From Aquabacter sp. (GTDB taxonomy: Bacteria; Pseudomonadota; Alphaproteobacteria; Rhizobiales; Xanthobacteraceae), in assembly GCA_030147645.1 (NCBI GenBank), contig JASBUY010000338.1, positions 1-8,478 on the forward strand: a DNA stretch of 8,478 nt. The letters run 5' to 3'. Below, piece after piece: positions 1 to 5,662 of this stretch. The position numbers were made by a program, and so were the translations under genes. Every line of letters begins with the position of its first letter. Within the stretch, counting starts at the first letter, position 1. Below the pieces are notes generated by a model. It was given only the letters and a program-made list of their open reading frames with translations, ran no database searches and was not told the DNA's origin.

Positions 1-13
1 CGCCACCGGCACC

Positions 14-20
14 AAGGAGG
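14..20 (+). promoter_or_regulatory. Ribosome binding site of the 3-hydroxyacyl-CoA dehydrogenase gene
   Basis: AAGGAGG, a near-perfect Shine-Dalgarno sequence, ends 4 bases before the ATG at 25. No promoter is visible in the 24 bases upstream. The gene may therefore be internal to an operon that begins outside the window. Confidence 0.8.
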
Positions 21-24
21 ACCC

Positions 25-1110
25 ATGCCACCCCTCACGCTCGCTGTCGTCGGCTCCGGAATGATGGGGGGCGGCATTGCGCTCGATGCGGCGCGCCATG
101 GCCTGTCGGTGAAGATCTATGATGCGCGCCCGGACGGAGCCGCAAAAGTGCGCGAGCGCGCGAACGCCGTCTATGCCCGCTGGGCCGCTTCTGGCCGCAT
201 GAGCGCGGAGGCGGGTGAAGCGGCGCTCGCGCGCCTGTCGGCCGCGCAGTCGCTGGCCGATCTTTCGGAGGCGGACATCGTGATCGAGGCCGTGTTCGAG
301 GACCTCGCGGTGAAGCGCGAGGTGTTCGCGGCGCTGGCGCCTCATCTGCGGGCGGACGCCATCGTCGCCACCAATACCAGCGCGCTGCGGGTCTCCGATA
401 TTGCGCAAGATCTGCCCTTCGCCGCGCGTGTGCTGGGGCTGCATTATTTCAGCCCGGCGGAGGTCTGCCCGCTGGTCGAAGTGGTGCGCGCCAGCGCCAC
501 TGGTTCCGAGACGCTGGACAAGGCGCAAGCCTTCCTGACCGCCACGCGCCGCACGGCGCTTGCCTGCGCCGATACGCCGGGCTTCGCCATCAATCGCTTT
601 TTCTGCCCCTATTATAACGAGGCCACCCGCATCCTCGCCGATGGCCTTGCCACGGCGGGCGAGATCGACAGCGTCGCGCGGGCGCGCCTCGGCGTCGCCG
701 CGGGACCGTTCCTGGTGATGAATCTGATCGGCCCGCGCATTGCGAGCCATGCCATGGCCAATCTCGCGCCGCTCGGCCCCTTCTATGCGGCAAGCCCCCG
801 CCTGATGGCGCAAGGCGAAGCGGGCGCGCCCTGGGAAACCGAAACGGACGCGCCCTTGCCGGCGCGCGCGGATGAGATCGCGGACCGTCTGGTGGCGGCC
901 ATGGGCATTCCCGCGCTGGAGCTTGCCGCCGCCAAGGTCGCCGATCCGGACGCAACCGACCAGGGCGCGAAGATGGCGCTCAAGTTCGGCAAAGGCCCTT
1001 TCACTCTCATGCGCGACTGGCCGCAGGATCGCCTGTCCGCCGCCATCTCGCACCTATGCCGGCGCGACGGCCATCGCGCGCCGCAGCGCGCATCCGCCGA
1101 GACGGTGTAA
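25..1110 (+). CDS. 3-hydroxyacyl-CoA dehydrogenase (NAD-binding) family protein
   Basis: Probable cytosolic NAD-dependent oxidation of a 3-hydroxyacyl-CoA to the 3-ketoacyl-CoA, the substrate of the thiolase encoded next. The 361-residue protein opens with a Rossmann fold: GSGMMG at residues 10-15 is the dinucleotide glycine loop. S119 (in NTSA), H140 (in LHYFSP), E152 (in LVEVV) and N190 (in GFAINR) have the same mutual spacing as the catalytic S137/H158/E170/N208 of human HADH, as I recall that numbering. The C-terminal part (about 185-330) looks like two degenerate 3HCDH C-terminal modules; the second ends in PDATDQGAKMALKFGKGPF at about 308-326. This makes it longer than the roughly 280-310-residue single-module enzymes. 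The start is supported by AAGGAGG at 14-20, 4 bases before the ATG. It is followed after 58 bases by the thiolase, so an operon is likely. The family is clear; the substrate chain is unknown. Confidence 0.93.
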   Translation: MPPLTLAVVGSGMMGGGIALDAARHGLSVKIYDARPDGAAKVRERANAVYARWAASGRMSAEAGEAALARLSAAQSLADLSEADIVIEAVFEDLAVKREVFAALAPHLRADAIVATNTSALRVSDIAQDLPFAARVLGLHYFSPAEVCPLVEVVRASATGSETLDKAQAFLTATRRTALACADTPGFAINRFFCPYYNEATRILADGLATAGEIDSVARARLGVAAGPFLVMNLIGPRIASHAMANLAPLGPFYAASPRLMAQGEAGAPWETETDAPLPARADEIADRLVAAMGIPALELAAAKVADPDATDQGAKMALKFGKGPFTLMRDWPQDRLSAAISHLCRRDGHRAPQRASAETV

Positions 1111-1153
1111 GGGCGTTGCGCCACCCATTTCCGAGACACCCTCGCCCCCTTTC

Positions 1154-1159
1154 AGGAGA
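1154..1159 (+). promoter_or_regulatory. Ribosome binding site that fixes the thiolase start
   Basis: AGGAGA lies 9 bases before the ATG at 1169. The reading frame is open much further upstream, to 872, but that part overlaps the dehydrogenase gene. The thiolase fold begins exactly at MTEIVFLSGARTAIG, so 1169 is the real start. Confidence 0.8.
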
Positions 1160-1168
1160 AACGCCGCC

Positions 1169-2347
1169 ATGACCGAGATCGTCTTCCTCTCCGGCGCCCG
1201 CACCGCCATCGGCAGCTTCGGCGGTTCGCTGAAGGATGTGCCGCCCACCACCCTCGGTGCGCATGCGGCAAAGGCCGCCATCGCACGCGCGGGTATCGCG
1301 CCGGAGGATGTGGGCACGACCGTCTTCGGCAATGTCATCCATACCGAGGCGCGCGACATGTACCTCTCGCGTGTCGCGGCCATGGAGGCGGGCGTCCCCA
1401 AGGAGGCGCCGTCCCTGACCGTGAACCGCCTGTGCGGCTCGGGCCTCCAGGCCATCGTCTCGGCCGCTCAGTCCGTGAAGCTCGGCGATGCCGAGATCGC
1501 GCTGGCGGGCGGGGCGGAGAGCATGAGCCGGGGCGGCTATCTGCTGCCCCAGACCCGCTGGGGTCAGCGCATGGGCAGCGCCCAGGCGGTGGACATGATG
1601 CTCGGCGTGCTCAACGACCCGTTCGGCCATGGCCATATGGGTGTCACCGCCGAGAATGTCTCGGAACGCTACGGCATCACCCGGCAGGCTCAGGACGAGG
1701 CCGCCGTGGAGAGCCATCGCCGCGCCGCCGCCGCGGTGGCCGAAGGCCGCTTCAAGGAGCAGATCGTCCCCTACGAGATTACGGGCCGCAAGGGCACGGT
1801 GAGCTTCGACACTGACGAGCATGTGCGCGCGGACGCCAAGTTCGAGGACATGGCCAAGCTGAAGACCGTGTTCAAGAAGGACGGCACTGTGACCGCCGGC
1901 AATGCCTCCGGCATCAATGACGGCGCGGCGGCGGTCATTCTCGCGACCGCCGACACGGCGCGGGCGCGCGGGCTCGCGCCGCTGGCGCGGCTCGTTTCCT
2001 ATGGCCTTGCGGGTGTGGACCCCTCCGAGATGGGCATGGGGCCGGTGCCGGCGGTGCAGATTGCGCTGAAGCGCGCCGGCCTCACGGCGGGCGATCTCGA
2101 TGTGATCGAATCGAACGAAGCCTTCGCCGCCCAGGCGTGCGCGGTCACCAAGCAGCTCGGCCTCGATCCGGCGAAGGTCAATCCCAATGGCGGGGCCATC
2201 GCGCTTGGCCACCCGGTGGGCGCCACCGGCGCCATCCTCACCGTGAAGACGCTGTATGAACTGAAGCGCACCGGCGGACGCTACGGCCTTATCACCATGT
2301 GCATCGGCGGCGGCCAGGGCATCGCCATGATCATCGAGCGCATCTGA
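1169..2347 (+). CDS. bktB: BktB-like 3-ketoacyl-CoA thiolase (acetyl-CoA C-acyltransferase)
   Basis: Thiolase of 392 residues, the normal length for tetrameric cytosolic thiolases. It should cleave a 3-ketoacyl-CoA with CoA to give acetyl-CoA, or run the reverse condensation. The nucleophile C89 (NRLCGSG), H348 (GHPVGATGA) and C378 (CIGGGQG) fall at the same numbers as in the Zoogloea biosynthetic thiolase. NEAFAAQA is the conserved loop with the oxyanion-hole asparagine. From memory, stretches such as RDMYLSRVAA, HMGVTAENVSERY, FDTDEHVR and ARLVSYGLAGVDP match Cupriavidus BktB, a broad-range ketothiolase, better than PhaA, and no phaB or phaC gene is adjacent. Together with the upstream dehydrogenase and the opposing acyl-CoA dehydrogenases, this favours a degradative role, though that is inference. 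The gene ends before a strong hairpin terminator. Confidence 0.93.
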   Translation: MTEIVFLSGARTAIGSFGGSLKDVPPTTLGAHAAKAAIARAGIAPEDVGTTVFGNVIHTEARDMYLSRVAAMEAGVPKEAPSLTVNRLCGSGLQAIVSAAQSVKLGDAEIALAGGAESMSRGGYLLPQTRWGQRMGSAQAVDMMLGVLNDPFGHGHMGVTAENVSERYGITRQAQDEAAVESHRRAAAAVAEGRFKEQIVPYEITGRKGTVSFDTDEHVRADAKFEDMAKLKTVFKKDGTVTAGNASGINDGAAAVILATADTARARGLAPLARLVSYGLAGVDPSEMGMGPVPAVQIALKRAGLTAGDLDVIESNEAFAAQACAVTKQLGLDPAKVNPNGGAIALGHPVGATGAILTVKTLYELKRTGGRYGLITMCIGGGQGIAMIIERI

Positions 2348-2352
2348 TGCCG

Positions 2353-2378
2353 ACGGCGCGGGGTGTCCCCCGCGCCGT
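2353..2378 (+). terminator. Terminator hairpin between convergent thiolase and acyl-CoA dehydrogenase genes
   Basis: An 11-bp perfect stem (ACGGCGCGGGG at 2353-2363 pairing with CCCCGCGCCGT at 2368-2378) closes a 4-base TGTC loop, 5 bases after the thiolase stop. On the + strand it is followed by TCTTACT, a modest U-rich run, so it fits rho-independent termination of the thiolase unit. The same stem would form in the opposing transcript, just after the acyl-CoA dehydrogenase stop, but without a U-run there. Confidence 0.8.
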
Positions 2379-2384
2379 TCTTAC

Positions 2385-3527
2385 TCAGCGCAACCCCAGC
2401 CCGCGCGCGATGATGCCGCGCAGGATTTCCCGCGTGCCGCCGCGCAGGGAGAAGGACGGCGCCGAGAGCGTCGTATAGGCGAGCACGTTCAGGAAGCTGG
2501 AGCGCGCCCCGAGGGACGGCTCGCACGCCACCAGCCGCCGCGCGATTTCCGGAATCTCCTGCTCGAACACGGCGCCGAGATCCTTCACCACGGCCGCGTC
2601 GAGCTGAGGATCCTCCCCCGCTTGCAACATTCCGGCGACCGAGCTGGAGAGGCGGCGCAGCACGATGAGGTGGGCGGCGAGGCGCCCGATCGCCTCTTCG
2701 CTGGCCGCGCTCGGCGCCTCCGCCAGCACCCGCACCAGTTCCGTCAGCAGGGTGAAGGAGGAGAGGAATCGCTCCGGCCCGCTGCGCTCGAAGGCAAGCT
2801 CGCCCATCACCTGCGCCCAGCCATCGCCGGGCTGGCCCAGCAGACTCTCGGCGGGCAGGAACACATCCTCGAAATGCACCTCGTTGAAATGGTGCGCGCC
2901 GGCAATGTCGAGGATCGGCCGCACCGTGATGCCCGGCGTCTTCATGTCCACCAGGAACTGGGACAGGCCTTCGTGCCGCTCGCCCGGCGCGGTGCGCGCG
3001 AGCAGGATCATGTAATGGGCCTCGTGGGCATAAGTGGTCCACAGCTTGGTGCCGCTGACCCGGTAGCCGCCCTCCACCGGCTCGGCGCGGGTGCGCGCGG
3101 CGGCAAGGTCCGATCCCGAGCCGGGCTCGCTCATGCCGATGCAGAAAAAGCATTCGCCCGCCGCGATGCGCGGCAGGATCGCCTCCTGCTGGGCGGCACT
3201 GCCATAGCGCATCAAGGCCGGGCCGCTCTGGCGGTCGGCGATCCAGTGCGCGGCGACAGGCGCGCCGGCGGCGAGCATCTCCTCCAGCACGATGTAGCGG
3301 TGCAGCGCGCTGCGCTCCCGGCCGCCGAAGCGCGCGGGCCAGGTCATGCCGATCCAGCCCCGCGCGCCCATCTTTCGGGAAAAGTCCGCGTCGAAGCCCA
3401 CCCAGGATTGGGCGCGCTCCAGCGGCGTGCGCGCGGCAATGGTCTCGGCGAGAAACGCACGGACCTCGTCGCGCAGGGCCCGCGCATCCTGCGGCATCTG
3501 CGCGGGGGGAAAATCAAAGCGGTGCAT
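2385..3527 (-). CDS. Acyl-CoA dehydrogenase, catalytic (large) subunit of a probable heteromeric pair
   Basis: FAD-dependent alpha,beta-dehydrogenation of an acyl-CoA; 380 residues, normal for the family. The N-terminal helical domain (about 1-125) is followed by the family signature MSEPGSGSDLA at 132-142, the beta-domain (WTTYAHEAHYMILLAR, 163-178), and the C-terminal helices ending in LRGGTREILRGIIARGLGL at 361-379. The medium-chain-type catalytic Glu before the GT motif is replaced (G363). Instead, E247 in ELAFERSG sits where isovaleryl-CoA and long-chain enzymes carry their base (E254-type), so E247 is the likely base. GGAAG lies a few bases before the ATG. The gene starts 18 bases after the stop of the divergent acyl-CoA dehydrogenase upstream, which implies translational coupling and a shared complex. 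The substrate is unknown; PimC/PimD and mycobacterial ChsE4/ChsE5 are useful analogies. Confidence 0.93.
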   Translation of the reverse strand: MHRFDFPPAQMPQDARALRDEVRAFLAETIAARTPLERAQSWVGFDADFSRKMGARGWIGMTWPARFGGRERSALHRYIVLEEMLAAGAPVAAHWIADRQSGPALMRYGSAAQQEAILPRIAAGECFFCIGMSEPGSGSDLAAARTRAEPVEGGYRVSGTKLWTTYAHEAHYMILLARTAPGERHEGLSQFLVDMKTPGITVRPILDIAGAHHFNEVHFEDVFLPAESLLGQPGDGWAQVMGELAFERSGPERFLSSFTLLTELVRVLAEAPSAASEEAIGRLAAHLIVLRRLSSSVAGMLQAGEDPQLDAAVVKDLGAVFEQEIPEIARRLVACEPSLGARSSFLNVLAYTTLSAPSFSLRGGTREILRGIIARGLGLR

Positions 3528-3545
3528 GGATGTCTTCCGTAAGGA

Positions 3546-4595
3546 TCAGGCGGCGGAGATGAAGGGCCAGAGAGCGTCCGCGTCGCGGCGCAGGATGTCT
3601 GCGCCGAGCCGGCGGCTCCACAGGGCCTCGCTGCCGAATTCCTCGCGCCAGGCCCAGAGGCGCCGCGTGAGGGGATGGAGCGCATATTCCTGCGAGAAGC
3701 CCATGGCGCCGTGCATCTGGTGAGCGATTCCGGCGGCAAGGCCCGCCGCCTCTCCCGTGCGGATCTTCGCGGCGGCGACGCGGGTGCCGTCAGGCTCGCC
3801 GGCAATGGCTTCAGCCGCGAGGCCTGCCGCGCCCCCGGCGGCCGCGACATGGGTCGCGAGCAATGCCACCTGCTGCTGGACCGCCTGGAATTTGGACAGG
3901 GTCCGCCCGAACTGGACCCGCTCCCCCACATATCCGACAGTCAGTTCCAGCACGCGATCGAGCGCGCCAGCGAGGGCAATGGCGCGCACCGCCGCCCCCA
4001 TGGCCTCAAGATCCGCCGGGCCGTACGGGCTCGGCGCCACGTCCGGCGCGGCGAGCGCGCAATCGAAAGCGATATCGTCGCGCGGTTCGCCCGCCATGTT
4101 CGCGCCGGGCGTCACCACCCCCGCGGAGACGGGAACAAGGGCGACGCGGCGTTCGCCCTCGGCCTCACCCACCACCACAAGGCCCGTGGCCTGCCGCCCA
4201 TAAGGCACGCGCGCGGCGGTGCCGGACAGACGCCACGTCTCCCCCGCGCGGGTCAGCGCCAGCGCGCCGGTGGCGGACGCGAGCGACAGGATTCCGGTGC
4301 GCGGCGCGAGGCCGCCCGCCACCAGCAGGCGGTTGGCCAGCATGGTTTCGGCCAGCGGCAACGGCACGGCATGTGCGCCGGCAAGGCGAATGAGCGCCGC
4401 CCAGCCCTGTGGATCGAGGCCGACACCGCCCGACGCCTCCGGCACCATGGCGAGGGTGAGGCCAGCCTCTTCCGCCGCGTCCCAGAAATCGGACGGAAAC
4501 GCCCCCGCTTCCGCCGCGAGCGAGAGGGAATGGCTCATATGGCCGCGAAACAGCCGCTCTGCGGTCTGTGACACCAGCAGGTTCAAGTCATCCAT
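3546..4595 (-). CDS. Acyl-CoA dehydrogenase family protein, probable non-catalytic (small) subunit
   Basis: A 349-residue divergent member of the acyl-CoA dehydrogenase fold. The C-terminal flavin-domain motif VQFGRTLSKFQAVQQQ (227-242) and HGAMGFSQEYALHPLTRRL (295-313) identify it. The usual MSEPGSGSD flavin/substrate signature is absent: the middle domain (about 100-190) is short and degenerate, around LSLASATGALAL. The medium-chain-type Glu slot is F320 (in EEFGSEALW), and the alternative slot used by its partner is about V203 (AAVRAI). Neither base is present, so it probably supports FAD and substrate binding in a heteromer with the gene 18 bases downstream. The start at 4595 is chosen because the open frame beyond it runs antisense through the iclR gene; GGAGGA lies 12 bases upstream, rather far. 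It is the first gene of the unit and is divergent from iclR. Confidence 0.88.
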   Translation of the reverse strand: MDDLNLLVSQTAERLFRGHMSHSLSLAAEAGAFPSDFWDAAEEAGLTLAMVPEASGGVGLDPQGWAALIRLAGAHAVPLPLAETMLANRLLVAGGLAPRTGILSLASATGALALTRAGETWRLSGTAARVPYGRQATGLVVVGEAEGERRVALVPVSAGVVTPGANMAGEPRDDIAFDCALAAPDVAPSPYGPADLEAMGAAVRAIALAGALDRVLELTVGYVGERVQFGRTLSKFQAVQQQVALLATHVAAAGGAAGLAAEAIAGEPDGTRVAAAKIRTGEAAGLAAGIAHQMHGAMGFSQEYALHPLTRRLWAWREEFGSEALWSRRLGADILRRDADALWPFISAA

Positions 4596-4641
4596 GGTTC
4601 CGAGCGGTCCTCCGGCATCGCAGGGCGGTACGCGATCGCCC

Positions 4642-4670
4642 TGGACAAATTTCATCTGATGAAATACAAT
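4642..4670 (+). promoter_or_regulatory. Sigma70-type promoter of the iclR-family regulator gene
   Basis: TGGACA (4642-4647) and TACAAT (4665-4670) each differ from consensus at one position and are exactly 17 bases apart. This is the best promoter match in the window. Transcription should begin near 4677, leaving a leader of about 60 bases before the ATG at 4737. The spacer between the two boxes is filled by an operator-like palindrome. Confidence 0.75.
4649..4665. promoter_or_regulatory. Operator-like palindrome 1 (probable IclR-family binding site)
   Basis: ATTTCAT-CTG-ATGAAAT is a perfect 7-bp inverted repeat with a 3-base centre, 17 bp in all, a common operator size for IclR-family proteins. 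It occupies the spacer between the -35 and -10 boxes of the regulator's own promoter. Binding there would block RNA polymerase. Confidence 0.7.
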
Positions 4671-4678
4671 ATCATCAA
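4649..4678 (-). promoter_or_regulatory. Possible promoter of the acyl-CoA dehydrogenase pair
   Basis: On the - strand, TTGATG (4678-4673) and TGAAAT (4654-4649) are separated by 18 bases. Each matches sigma70 consensus at 4 of 6 positions. The -35 would overlap the second operator-like palindrome and the -10 the first, so one regulator could control both directions. This is a weak prediction on its own and is supported mainly by the divergent layout. Confidence 0.35.
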
Positions 4679-4682
4679 ATGA
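4672..4682. promoter_or_regulatory. Operator-like palindrome 2, 20 bp from the first
   Basis: TCAT-CAA-ATGA repeats the TCAT-N3-ATGA core of the first palindrome. Its centre (4677) is exactly 20 bp from the first centre (4657), about two helical turns, so two dimers could bind on the same DNA face. It overlaps the predicted transcription start of the regulator gene. Confidence 0.6.
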
Positions 4683-4690
4683 ACTTATCA

Positions 4691-4711
4691 CGTTGCGAGA
4701 GGGATGCAACG
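4691..4711 (+). repeat. Inverted repeat in the leader of the iclR-family gene
   Basis: CGTTGC (4691-4696) and GCAACG (4706-4711) form a perfect 6-bp inverted repeat around a 9-base centre, within the predicted 5' leader. It could be a third protein-binding site or an RNA hairpin just upstream of the Shine-Dalgarno sequence. It is unlike the TCAT-N3-ATGA sites, so a different factor or an RNA role is possible. Confidence 0.45.
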
Positions 4712-4726
4712 TGCCCAGAGGGAGCG

Positions 4727-4732
4727 GGGGAG
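4727..4732 (+). promoter_or_regulatory. Ribosome binding site that favours the internal iclR start
   Basis: GGGGAG lies 4 bases before the ATG at 4737. The alternative in-frame ATG at 4704 has only GAGAGGG directly abutting it, with no spacer, and would add MQRAQRERGSG ahead of the DNA-binding domain. Confidence 0.6.
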
Positions 4733-4736
4733 CGGC

Positions 4737-5561
4737 ATGGCGTCCTACAAGCCGGTGACGGCAGCGCTGCGGGTGTTGGAGGTCCTCGCCGCCGTCAATC
4801 GCCTGCGCAGCAAAGCGAGCGTCGCGGAGCTTCACCGGCGCACGGGCATCGACAAGGCGACCATCGTGCGCATGCTGGAGACGCTGGCCCATGCGGGCTA
4901 TCTGGTGCGCGAGCCGGACCAGTCCATCTATCAGGTGACGGGAAAGGCGCTGAGCCTCTCCACCGCTTTCGACCGTCACACCGTCATCGGCACCATCCTC
5001 GCCCCGCTCATGAGCGAATTCCGCCTCGCGGTAGGCTGGCCCTCGGATATCGCGCTGTTCGATAGCGACGCGATGCTGGTGATCCAGTCCTCGCGCGAGG
5101 GCGAGACCTTCTCCTTCAACCGCTCCCCGGGCTTTCGCGCGCCGATGCTGGGCACGAGTCTCGGCCTTGCCTATCTCGCCTTCTGCCCGGCGCCCGAGCG
5201 CGAGGCGATCCTGGCGCGGCTTTCCGCCAAGCCCATCGTGGAAACCACACCCTGGACCAAGCTTGCTCACGATGGCCCGCGCCTCGTGCGGCGGCTGGAG
5301 GAGGTGCGCACGCGCGGCTACGCCACCATGGACGAGAGCTATTCGCGGCTGGAATATGAGGGGCGCATCGCGTCCATCGGCGTGCCGATCCGCACCGAGG
5401 GCGAATTGTTCGCCGCCATCAATGTGATCTATCTCACCAGCGCGCTGGCGCCCCGCGCCGCCCGCGACAGCCTGCTCGGCCCTTTGACGGAGATCGCCGC
5501 CCGCATGGGGCAGGCACTCGCGGACAAGGCGGTTCCGAGCGTGTCGCTGGAGCCGGAATGA
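4737..5561 (+). CDS. IclR-family transcriptional regulator, MhpR-like
   Basis: A 274-residue IclR-type regulator. Residues 5-70 form the winged helix-turn-helix (PVTAALRVLEVLAAVNRLRS, then the recognition helix near DKATIVRMLETLAHAGYLV). Residues about 80-260 form the GAF-like effector domain, including MLGTSLGLAYLAFCP (137-151) and IASIGVPI (211-218), the usual IclR ligand-pocket strands. From memory, WPSDIALFDSDAMLV resembles the equivalent stretch of E. coli MhpR, regulator of 3-phenylpropionate catabolism, so an aromatic or acyl-type effector is plausible but unproven. It is divergent from the acyl-CoA dehydrogenase pair. Two palindromes in the shared region, one inside its own promoter spacer, suggest autorepression and control of the pair. 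An ATG at 4704 would add 11 residues, but its ribosome binding site is poorer. Confidence 0.92.
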   Translation: MASYKPVTAALRVLEVLAAVNRLRSKASVAELHRRTGIDKATIVRMLETLAHAGYLVREPDQSIYQVTGKALSLSTAFDRHTVIGTILAPLMSEFRLAVGWPSDIALFDSDAMLVIQSSREGETFSFNRSPGFRAPMLGTSLGLAYLAFCPAPEREAILARLSAKPIVETTPWTKLAHDGPRLVRRLEEVRTRGYATMDESYSRLEYEGRIASIGVPIRTEGELFAAINVIYLTSALAPRAARDSLLGPLTEIAARMGQALADKAVPSVSLEPE

Positions 5562-5580
5562 GCGCTCTCGAGCTTGCGCC

Positions 5581-5605
5581 GATCAGCCTGCACCGCAGGA
5601 TGATC
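5581..5605. terminator. Stem-loop downstream of iclR
   Basis: GATCA-g-CCTGC, loop ACC, GCAGG-a-TGATC: ten pairs with one G/A mismatch and a 3-base loop, starting 19 bases after the iclR stop. No U-run follows on either strand, so intrinsic termination is uncertain. It could instead act as a transcript-end stabilising hairpin. It partly overlaps a second palindrome, TGATC-G-GATCA (5601-5611). Confidence 0.4.
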
Positions 5606-5633
5606 GGATCACGCATTCTCGATCAAAGAGTTA

Positions 5634-5657
5634 GAGGGCGCCCTGAGCGACGCCCTC
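5634..5657 (-). terminator. Terminator hairpin of the FAH-family hydrolase gene
   Basis: A 7-bp stem (GAGGGCG at 5634-5640 pairing with CGCCCTC at 5651-5657) around a 10-base loop, beginning 5 bases beyond the hydrolase stop on the - strand. In that direction it is followed by TAACTCTTT, a partial U-run. Confidence 0.55.
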
Positions 5658-5662
5658 GGGCG

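Noticed and set aside
1..64. Possible tail of an upstream gene overlapping the first gene (frame 2 stays open to a TGA at 62-64)
   Set aside because: Only about 20 residues would be visible, with no recognisable family. Another frame also stays open past the start, so coding cannot be supported from this window.
872..1168. In-frame open extension of the thiolase back to an ATG at 872
   Set aside because: It overlaps the dehydrogenase gene out of frame, gives an arginine-rich shadow sequence and adds about 99 residues that no thiolase has. The fold and ribosome binding site place the start at 1169.
1007..2212. 401-codon open frame on the - strand opposite the thiolase
   Set aside because: Long antisense frames are expected in GC-rich coding DNA. 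The translation is low in complexity, rich in Arg, His and Gly, shows no domain, and lies over an unambiguous thiolase.
1169..2347. PhaA-type thiolase of a polyhydroxybutyrate operon
   Set aside because: No phaB or phaC gene is adjacent, and remembered sequence blocks fit the broad-range BktB type better. The neighbour is a hydroxyacyl-CoA dehydrogenase of the HADH type, not a short-chain acetoacetyl-CoA reductase.
3675..4571. 298-codon + strand frame opposite the small acyl-CoA dehydrogenase subunit
   Set aside because: Arg- and His-rich shadow translation with no recognisable domain, entirely covered by the real gene.
4596..5270. - strand extension of the small acyl-CoA dehydrogenase subunit through the iclR gene (frame open to 5270)
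   Set aside because: The extra residues are antisense to a clear IclR-family gene and the acyl-CoA dehydrogenase fold starts at MDDLNLLVSQTAERL. The divergent promoter region would also lie inside it.
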